From NCBI GenBank assembly GCA_947247005.1, contig OX365944.1:9932501-9996500 (forward strand): 64,000 nt of DNA. The letters are read 5' to 3'. A model generated the notes under the pieces. The model was not told the origin of the DNA. It was given only the letters and a program-made list of their open reading frames with translations, and ran no database searches. Source of the DNA: Spisula solida (taxonomy: Eukaryota; Mollusca; Bivalvia; Venerida; Mactridae). This document shows, piece after piece, positions 56,773-64,000 of the stretch. Numbering within the stretch: the stretch's first letter is position 1; each line of letters starts with the position of its first letter. The position numbers and the translations under genes were made by a program.

Positions 56773-57440
56773 AAAAAGGGGCAATAACTGTTGCAAAATG
56801 CTGATCAGAGTTAAGGATCAAGCTTGACATGGTTAGGTATTGATGGTGAATAAGTGTTAACAGTTTCAAAGCAATAGCCCACATAGTGTATGAGAAAAGT
56901 GGACTTAAACGCAAAACTTTACCAAGGAATGTTCTTAGTCCAAAAAGGGGCAATAACTCTTGCCAAATGCAGATCAGAGTTATTGTTCTTGCTTGACATG
57001 GTCAGGTGTTGATGGTAAACAGGTATTGATAGTTCCAAGCAATATAGTCCACATAGTATATGAGAAAAGTAGACCTAAACACAAAACTTAACCAAGGAAT
57101 TTACAAAGTCCAATAAGAGGCAATAACTCAAAATGCAGATCAGAGTTATGACTCTTGCTTGACATGGTCAGGTATTGATTGTGAACAAGTGTTGGAAGTT
57201 TCAAAGCAATAACTCTTGATAGTTTAGGAGAAAAGTGGACCTTAACGCATAACTTAACCAAGGCATTTTATTTTCTAAGTCCAAAAAGGGGAAATTATTC
57301 TTACAAAATGCAGATCAAAGTTATGGGTCTTGGTTTACAGGCTCAGACATTGATGGTGAACAAGTGTTGCAAGTTTCAAAGCAATAGGTTCGATCGTTTA
57401 TGAAAATAGTTTACCTAAACACACAAAAATCGCTGACGCC
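56773..57440. repeat. Tandem array of about 170-bp GGGGCAATAACT units
   Basis: About four units starting at roughly 56,773, 56,942, 57,110 and 57,283: AAAAAGGGGCAATAACT, AATGCAGATCAGAGTTAT, GCTTGACATGGTCAGG, TTGATGGTGAACAAGTGTT, GAGAAAAGTGGACC, AACTTAACCAAGG. The array ends with GCTGACGCCGACGACG. Common molluscan type. Confidence 0.8.
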
Positions 57441-58295
57441 GACGACGATCAAGTGACCATGATGAATATATGGATGCAATGGATAAAAAAACTGACGAAC
57501 AATATTGTTCAGAAAATGTTAATGTTCCATCTTTTAATTTATAGAATAGAAATCGAAAATATATGTATATACGTAAGCTTGTTACATACTTGTTCTTAAT
57601 TAATCTATTCAACTACATCATCAATTTGATTACAAAGTCTTTATGAAAGCCATACACTTAAGCGGTTTAAAACAAAATTATTATGAAAGTATGTACATAA
57701 AACTTTTGTTAGTACCGACATTCAATTCAATTCTCTAACTGGTACATTTCAGACTCTCCGTGCGAATTAAGGTTCTGGCATAAAATATACTCTAGTGGTC
57801 AGATCTAGTACAGATTGTTTAGGGTGTAATATTTTGCCTGACCCTAAAATAAGAGTTTAGAGTAAAATAGTTTGCCGTATCCTAAAATCGCACGGAGAGC
57901 CTGTCACAATGTGACATTTGTGAATATATTATATATTGAAGGTGTAGGTCTTTTCTAGGCTAGTGTAGTTTATCGACAATAAAAATGGTCAGTTCAGAAT
58001 GCAAACCTTGTCTGGGAAATTAGTATTTCTTGCAGTGCAAGAATTATTACATTACGGAGGATTGGCTTTTGTGGTATCAGAAGTTCAAGTATTGAAGTTG
58101 TGGCTTATTTGACCATACATGTATACCTTGTACATTATTATTGAATTAATTGAGAGTACTGAATGGATGGTAAGTACTATATTACAAAATGTACGGTGCC
58201 CAATACCCACTACTTGAAATGTCGCTTACTTAGAAGATGAAGGTCGTTAGTACAAAAACGCTTTTGTGAGAAAACAAGAAAAAACTGTCCGAAAA
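57441..58295. other. Non-coding interval
   Basis: Contains the near-duplicate TAAAATAAGAGTTTAGAGTAAA and CCTAAAATCGCACGGAGA; no gene supported. Confidence 0.35.
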
Positions 58296-58551
58296 CTACT
58301 CTTTACTTATTGAAAAGCAAACTTTTTCAACTTCTGTTTGGTCAACATCACCTGTTCCGATTTCCTTGACAATAAGCTCATAAGAAGCGCCTTGTGGTGC
58401 ATATTTTAAATATACATACTTTTTGGTGTTTTTGTAAGTACAAATGTAGCACATGCGACCTTCACATTCTAAGCCATTGATATGTCTACAGCTTTGAACT
58501 AAGAGTTTAACAGTCACTCTTTTTTCCGTAATGTAAACACTATCAAAACGA
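58296..58551 (-). CDS. Candidate terminal exon, 84 open codons
   Basis: On the - strand a strong acceptor (GTGATTTTTCAG) opens a frame that stays open to TAG: RFDSVYITEKRVTVKLLVQS, CRHINGLECEGRMCYICTYK, NTKKYVYLKYAPQGASYELI, VKEIGTGDVDQTEVEKVCFS and ISKE-stop. Composition is balanced, with five cysteines and alternating polar/apolar stretches that suggest beta strands, as in a secreted or extracellular domain. The cysteine spacing and TYKN..YVYLK..YE..VKEI pattern loosely recall NTR/C345C-like domains, but I cannot confirm this. No upstream exon is assigned. Confidence 0.45.
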
Positions 58552-58916
58552 CTGAAAAATCACATTTACGAGAAGATATATTGTACTTTTCTTTAGGTGA
58601 ACAACGTCATTCACAATAAGATGGTACTACATTATCGGTTTCAAGCCTTAAGTGCCATTCGTGACAGTTCAACCATACACATGTGCGCACTTAACCTGTT
58701 GCCTTTGGAAACCATACAGCTGCGACCACCGTCAAAACATCTTGAAACAGTTTTATTCGGGACCCAACTCTATCGATTCCTACTTATTCCATGATTGTCA
58801 CCGTGGAGAAAACATTCATTTGCAAGCAAGTAAAGTACACCAGTCATTTATAGTTTTGTTTACTGTGATAACATGGCCCTGTGTGCACTGGTACGGAGCG
58901 ATGTCAAAAAGACAAT

Positions 58917-59100
58917 AGTAAGTGGGACAGGGAAGGCAGCAATCAACTTAACCAGCCGAGCAGAACAAGGCACAACACACAACCGAACGGGAAAATGACC
59001 GCAGTTGTCAAAATCACTAGTTTCAGCAATCAAAAAGCGGAATGCCCAAGGTATATGGCCTAGTATCAACCGTAAAACGGCTGAAATACCTAGAAAAACA
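58917..59100 (-). repeat. Dispersed module, copy 3
   Basis: + strand: GGGACAGGGAAGGCAGCAAT, CTTAACCAGCCGAGCAGAAC, GAACGGGAAAATGACC, GTAAAACGGCTGAAATACC. It combines both parts of the copy at 47,565-47,790 in inverse order. The - strand frame (58,860-59,144) reading SARLVKLIAAFPVPLTIVFL is a translation of this module and resembles the membrane part of exons X and Y. Confidence 0.6.
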
Positions 59101-59784
59101 TTTTTCAAACCATTTGAATTGAATTTTAAATATGTCGTATTCATTTAATACCGCCTTTCCTATTATCGTCTTGATATGAGCAATATCTGTATTAATATCG
59201 TATGTTGTTTTGTCCCGTTATTCATGGATACTGTTTAACGCTTAAAATGTCTCTCTATTAACAAACGTATTTCTTGTTGTGCTAAAACATTTCTGTAAAA
59301 GCTTCAGGGTGACATTTTATACGACATTTTCATTTGTCATAACTCACAAACAAATGTCTTTCAGGAATTTAAAGTATGCCAACATATGCAGTTATGTCGA
59401 TGTGTGAGTGATAGTGTCTGCATGCTGATTGAATGACTGTTAAAGTCACGATGTACGTGTCTCTGCACTGGTATTGCCTAGGTAAACCTTCAAGAAACAA
59501 TGTTCGTCTAATAGCATCACATTATCGTGAGTTATGTGAATGATTTGATCATACCAGACATGCAACGCAGTATATATCAAGAACTTCAAATAGGGATGTC
59601 GTCATCGTTTACGCTGGTGTTCGATAATTTGTTTCGTATGCTTGAGGAGTATCGTTCTCAATCTATTAGAACCAAATCTGTCATGAAGATATAAACACAT
59701 ATGAATGCAGTAAACTAGAAAAAATATATAATATCTAATTTGTAATAGGAGACTGAAGCAGATGGATATATTCGTCGACTAGCC
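59101..59784. other. Non-coding interval
   Basis: No supported feature. Confidence 0.35.
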
Positions 59785-61090
59785 ACTTAACGCTCATAAA
59801 TTCCCGTCATAGGTACATTAGGAAAACATTTCAGTGCGTCTAGTAGCGTTACTTATAGAAAACACATCCATTGGGCAGTTTTCAGTCGCCAGACAATGTC
59901 ATGAAATCGGTTAATATTTGATGTCCATAATTTAGTCCACAGACGGATTTAAATCTGCAAAAAACTTTACAAACAAACTGAATCACTAGAACTTTCAATT
60001 TTAATTCAATGTCATAATACAGTGCTTTTTGTATCCAGAAAGGTTTCCAATATAATATTCAATTTGTCAAGAAATAGAACATGTTCTACGTATTATAAAG
60101 ACCGCTTATTTCCGTTATTGAGTAGATCTACATAATTTATATGGAGTGATTATTCCCATGTAACGCCACAAGAGGTAGATAAAACCCAACTTTCAAATTA
60201 TGTAGCTGATTTAATTTCTAGTAAATAACAAAGGTTCTTTGTCGAGGACAAGGTTCAATAATGGCTAAATTTGTGTTTTTGTCTCAAAAATTAAAACTGC
60301 ATGTTTGTATATATAAATCTGTTCTATAATTCTAATAACTGTACACTGACTTTAAGAAGTATGGACCGCCATAATCCATGCATTATACATTGCACACACG
60401 AATGTGTCATGTTTCGCAAAAATGACATTTTAGTCATTTACATGCCAATGTATGACGAAAATCGTCTGAAATAGTATGACATTCATGCTACACTTGAATT
60501 TCTTTGTACATGCATATATTTATGTAGAACACTGGCAAAGTAGAAACTAAAAGTGTAGCTTTTATGTCACAAAATGGCTAAAATACCAATTTTAGTTAAA
60601 CGTGACCTATCTGTAGTTGATTTATCTGCAAATACTAGGAACACGTGGATATACATGCTTAGTTTTGTGAAAGGCAGTGTATAGATATTAGAAATATAGG
60701 ACACAGCATAGGAACACGTCAAAAAACACGTGGACAGATTAACATTTCGCGAACCTTGATCATTGTCCAGATACAATGTTCGATTGACCAAAGTGCATCT
60801 AAATCAATACAGAAGAATAATTCAAGCGGTAACAGAAATAAAGACAATGAATAAGATTGGAAGATGTAATCAGTGATATTTGCAATATCTTGTCTGTGTG
60901 GAGATTACAGTCACAACTGACTGGGATAAATACACACTTGTTATTCCTGTATATATTCCAAATAGCTGACCACAATGTTGAATTCCCAGGTGAAATCAAA
61001 CCGAACAATCACACTACGATACGTGTTCGTAAAACATTCAATTACTTGTTAATAATACGTGACCAAGCATAATTATATATGTTCAGTCGA
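59785..61090. repeat. Segmental duplication, copy 2 (empty site)
   Basis: Collinear with 49,180-51,090 without the 259-bp MITE-like insertion. No gene. Confidence 0.8.
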
Positions 61091-61595
61091 AATATACGAT
61101 GAACTCGACATTCTTGGAGTCAAAAAAGAAAGTATACAGTTCCAGTGTCTATTTATCAAACCTCTTCAGTCTGCTATTGTACAGTTTTTTCTAAAACTAG
61201 TTTTAAGATTATAACTTGGATAATTTTTAAATAAATTTACTAAAATTACCTTGACATCTATTATATAACTTATGACGTTCTCAAGATGTTCATCAGTATC
61301 ATAGATGTGTCCGTTGGCTTTAGATTGTACACTAGCTATTCAAATAGTACAACAGAAAGAAATAATATCAACCCGTTACGCGCTCTTGAAAATAATGAAT
61401 TTGATCACTACACGATGAGATATAACCCATATTCAACCAAAACAAACAAATATCCTCTTTGTATCCCTTTGTACATCATCAATGTACGTATACGTCTACA
61501 AATCACTCAAGTTCACGATGATCAGGTTGTTGATCCAGTTAGTCCAGGTGTAAAAGTTTCTTTCCGAATTGTTCATTTACCAATGCTTTAAAAAA
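61091..61595. other. Interval with a weak shared coding-like patch
   Basis: ATCACTCAAGTTCACGATGA (61,502-61,521) and the next 25 bases match 52,579-52,622; both translate to a VHDDxVxDPV string in one frame (within the 101-codon frame 61,286-61,591). The shared patch is only about 45 bp, so I do not call a gene. Confidence 0.25.
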
Positions 61596-61735
61596 TATTA
61601 TATTAAGTCAGACAGGGAAGGCAGTACTCAACTTAACCAGTCGAGCACAGAAAACATTAAAAACACATAAAGACAAAATGCCCAACTAAACAAGCGCAGA
61701 TCCGCCCAAGTCCAAGCTGTCGAAAAGTATAATAA
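61596..61735 (-). repeat. Dispersed module, copy 4
   Basis: + strand: TATTATATTAAGTCAGACAG, GGGAAGGCAGTACTCAAC, CCAGTCGAGCACAGAAAACA, GCCCAAGTCCAAGCTGTCGA, AAAGTATAATAAAT. Very close to copy 2 at 53,572. Confidence 0.7.
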
Positions 61736-62166
61736 ATTATAAATAGCTGAATGAAAGTCTTGGTAAGAACGTTAAACCAAAAGGATTGAAAGTAGGTAGG
61801 CGAGTTGTCGAGTTTGACATTATTGTCGCGTCTTCATTACTGCACGTTTGGTAGATTAGGTACAGTACCTCTTACATATGATTGTGTAGTCGTGAAGTTG
61901 CTGAGAAATTTGATTGCTATATGTACCATGTAAGTAAGATGCACCTAGTGACTGGAATGAGATCAATAGTGTTCCTTATGGGAAAATACAAGGATAAGTC
62001 ATTGTTTTGTGTCAAGTGTTTGCAATACCCGATTGTACAGTTTGCAAGGCATACCCTTACAAATCGCGAGGAAGCCCTGTAAGACTAAGAGTAATGCGAG
62101 TAAAATAACATATGTCTGATATGGGCGACATGTGGCCGAAACAATCCATCGCAAGTCCAAAATTAA
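61736..62166. other. Non-coding interval
   Basis: A 66-codon frame at 61,882-62,082 is unsupported. Confidence 0.3.
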
Positions 62167-63210
62167 AAACAAGAGGTCCCAAAGGGCCATAGGTCGCTCA
62201 CCTGTCCTAGTAGTTCATGCCCTCTATTGCATGTACAAAGTTTTCATATTGTCTTATGCTTTATAATTTACATCACATTAGGCCCAATGACATATTAAAG
62301 TGATTCGACCTTGTGACCTAGTTTTTGACCCCGGATGACCCAATAATGAACTTGACCTAGTTTTGTTAAGATGATCATTGTGACCAAGTTTCATTAAGAT
62401 TAGGCCAAAATTGTGACCTTTAGTGACTACTCAATGTTTTACTATTATTTGACCTTGTGACCTAGTTTTTGACCCCGGATGACCAAATATCGAACTTAAC
62501 CTAGATTTTGTTGAGATGATCATTGTGACCAAGTTTCATAAAGATTAGGCCAAAATTGTGACCTCTAGTGACTACACAAGATCTTCCTATGATTTGACCT
62601 TGTGACCTAGTTTTTGACCCTGGATGACCCAATATCTAACATGACCTAGATTTTATTCAAATAATTATTGTGACCAAGTTTCATAAAGATTAGGCCAAAA
62701 TTGTGACCTCGAGTGACTACACAAGATCTTTCTATGATTTGACCTTGTGACCTTGTTTTTGACCCTGGATGACCCAATATCGAACTTGACCTAGATTTTA
62801 TTCAGATGATTATTGTGACCAAGATTTATAATGATTAGGCCAAAATTGTGACCTTTATTGACTACACAAGATTTTCTATGATTTGACCTTGTTTTTGACC
62901 CCGGATGACCCAATATCAAAGTTGACCTAGATTTTGTTGAATCGATCACTGTGACCAAGTTTCATAAAGATTAGGCCAACATTGTGACCTCTAGTGACTA
63001 CACAATGTTTTCCTATGATTTGACCTTGTGACCTAGTTTTTGACCCCGGATGACCCAATATCGAACTTGACCTAGATTTTGTTGAGATGATCATTGTGAC
63101 CAAGTTTCAAAATGATTAAGCTAAAACTGTGACCTCTAGTGTCTGCACAAGTAATTGTGGACGGACGAAGAGTGATCACAAAAGCTCACTTTGTGACAGG
63201 TAAGCTAAAA
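62167..63210. repeat. Third TGACCTAG repeat, six tandem units of about 145 bp
   Basis: Head AACAAGAGGTCCCAAAGGGC and GGTCGCTCACCTGTCC, tail GTGGACGGACGAAGAGTGAT and TTTGTGACAGGTAAGC. Unit starts at about 62,307, 62,451, 62,596, 62,741, 62,885 and 63,022 (spacing 144, 145, 145, 144, 137). Each unit reads GACCTTGTGACCTAGTTTTT, GACCCCGGATGACCCAATAT, CGAACTTGACCTAGATTTTG, AAGATTAGGCCAAAATTGTG. Perfect TGACCTTGTGACCT at 62,450, 62,595, 62,740 and 63,021. Confidence 0.9.
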
Positions 63211-64000
63211 AGATCGCAACACAGACAGCAAGCTTTGCCTAGGATGGCACGCTGGTCCAACGAATAACGCTATTGACTAGTGATCGTGTGGTCACAAGTT
63301 CTCGGCCGGGACACTTGTTGATTTCTGAAATACAATTCAGTGTTTTCCACCCAACTAGAGATGAAATGGTTTGTAACCCAGAGGACAGAGGTTGTCTTGC
63401 GTGTATCACTGCTGTACACCGAGCTCGTTTTAAAAGCATTTGAGTCGATTAGGAAAGAGCTAAGACAGCAGATTCCTTATATTACACCTCTGTCTCTTTA
63501 TTGTTAAATTTAAGTCTGACCTTGTCAGACACCCGTCAATATTTAACTTTTGACTGGTTCAATTGTTTTCAAAAGTTTCTTTCTGATATAACTTACTCGG
63601 TTATAGTCTGGCACTTGCATACACAGTAGGACTTTAAAACGCTATACATGACTTAAAGTCGAAAACAAATATCACTTAAATTATCTAATGGAAAACTTAT
63701 TTTAAGAGTGTGTTAAATAATAATTATCATAATAAACTTGTTTCTTCATTAAATGAAGATTCCTTAAATACTCTCACAATACGCAAATGTTAGGGGTATC
63801 AATACCGACCAAGTGCGCCATTTATCTTAATACATGTATGCAAGATGGATGTCATTGACCTACAGTCCCCGTATGCCACTTAATACTCATTCGCGACGAC
63901 ATCTTCAAATAGTAGGTAATTAATTCGTTAGACCTTATATCTCAGTAGCTAGCCAATTAGCATGGAGAACAAATCCCGTATACAACACTTTTCTGTGGTA
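63211..64000. other. Right-edge sequence
   Basis: Contains TTTCTTCATTAAATGAAGATT (a small palindrome near 63,742) and no supported gene. Confidence 0.35.

Noticed and set aside
61286..61591. 101-codon frame with a patch shared with 52,579-52,622
   Set aside because: Only about 45 bp are shared, the rest is not conserved, and no splice or start signals are convincing.
62300..63130. Regular 145-bp spacing considered as a CRISPR-like array
   Set aside because: Units are long, head-to-tail and diverged along their whole length with no unique spacers; eukaryotic context.

Overview
The window looks like ordinary A+T-rich animal nuclear DNA, most likely from a bivalve mollusc. It has no long open genes. 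It is full of short tandem and dispersed repeats of a kind common in clam and mussel genomes: units built on TGACCTNGTGACCTAG, GGAC-rich runs followed by CTCACNNTGTCACNNTGTGACAGGTGAGC, AAAAAGGGGCAATAACT units, and tRNA-derived SINEs. What can be read as genes is split into short exons with GT..AG borders. Organism and repeat-family assignments are from pattern recognition only.

Bases 1-28,620 are a degenerate tandem array. Blocks I call P1, P2, P3 and P4 recur in the same order: unit 1 at about 335-13,760, unit 2 at 14,420-21,545 (P1 missing), unit 3 at 22,909-28,620 (P4 missing). Three things in the array look functional or once functional: a conserved TATA box plus initiator plus short first exon on the + strand (7,421, 19,079, 28,400); two types of hydrophobic, membrane-segment-like terminal exon on the - strand (X and Y), open across copies; and a small - strand exon in P3. 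Comparing units reveals later insertions as filled and empty sites, including a 1.9-kb element with GACCTTTCTGC inverted ends and an AATT duplication (15,516-17,410), and a 987-bp element with perfect 40-bp inverted ends (9,529-10,515) sitting inside an inverted copy of P2.

Bases 26,780-27,640 hold a broken Tc1/mariner-type transposase. Bases 30,091-32,716 are a very long inverted repeat (arms about 787 bp, loop about 1.05 kb) flanked by AACAA on both sides, probably a transposon with long terminal inverted repeats.

Bases 32,969-41,197 hold the best gene of the window: a + strand, nine-exon MULE-type transposase-like gene. It has an N-terminal conserved region, a DDE core (D in CLMDATY, D in FMTDYD, E in NGLERQ) and a C-terminal SWIM zinc finger (CSC...CKH). 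Splice phases are mostly preserved, but several in-frame stops and shifts make this copy a pseudogene. Dispersed repeats sit in its introns.

Bases 42,000-64,000 are dominated by repeats: tandem arrays (42.5-43.6, 45.2-45.9, 56.8-57.4, 62.3-63.1 kb), a 1,277-bp mariner-like TIR element (46,213-47,489), two tRNA-like sequences, a fold-back element (52.4 kb), and a second segmental duplication (49,180-51,090 against 59,785-61,090), one copy of which carries a 259-bp insertion absent from the other. Candidate host exons are at 47,936-48,205, 48,505-48,711 (+) and 58,296-58,551 (-).
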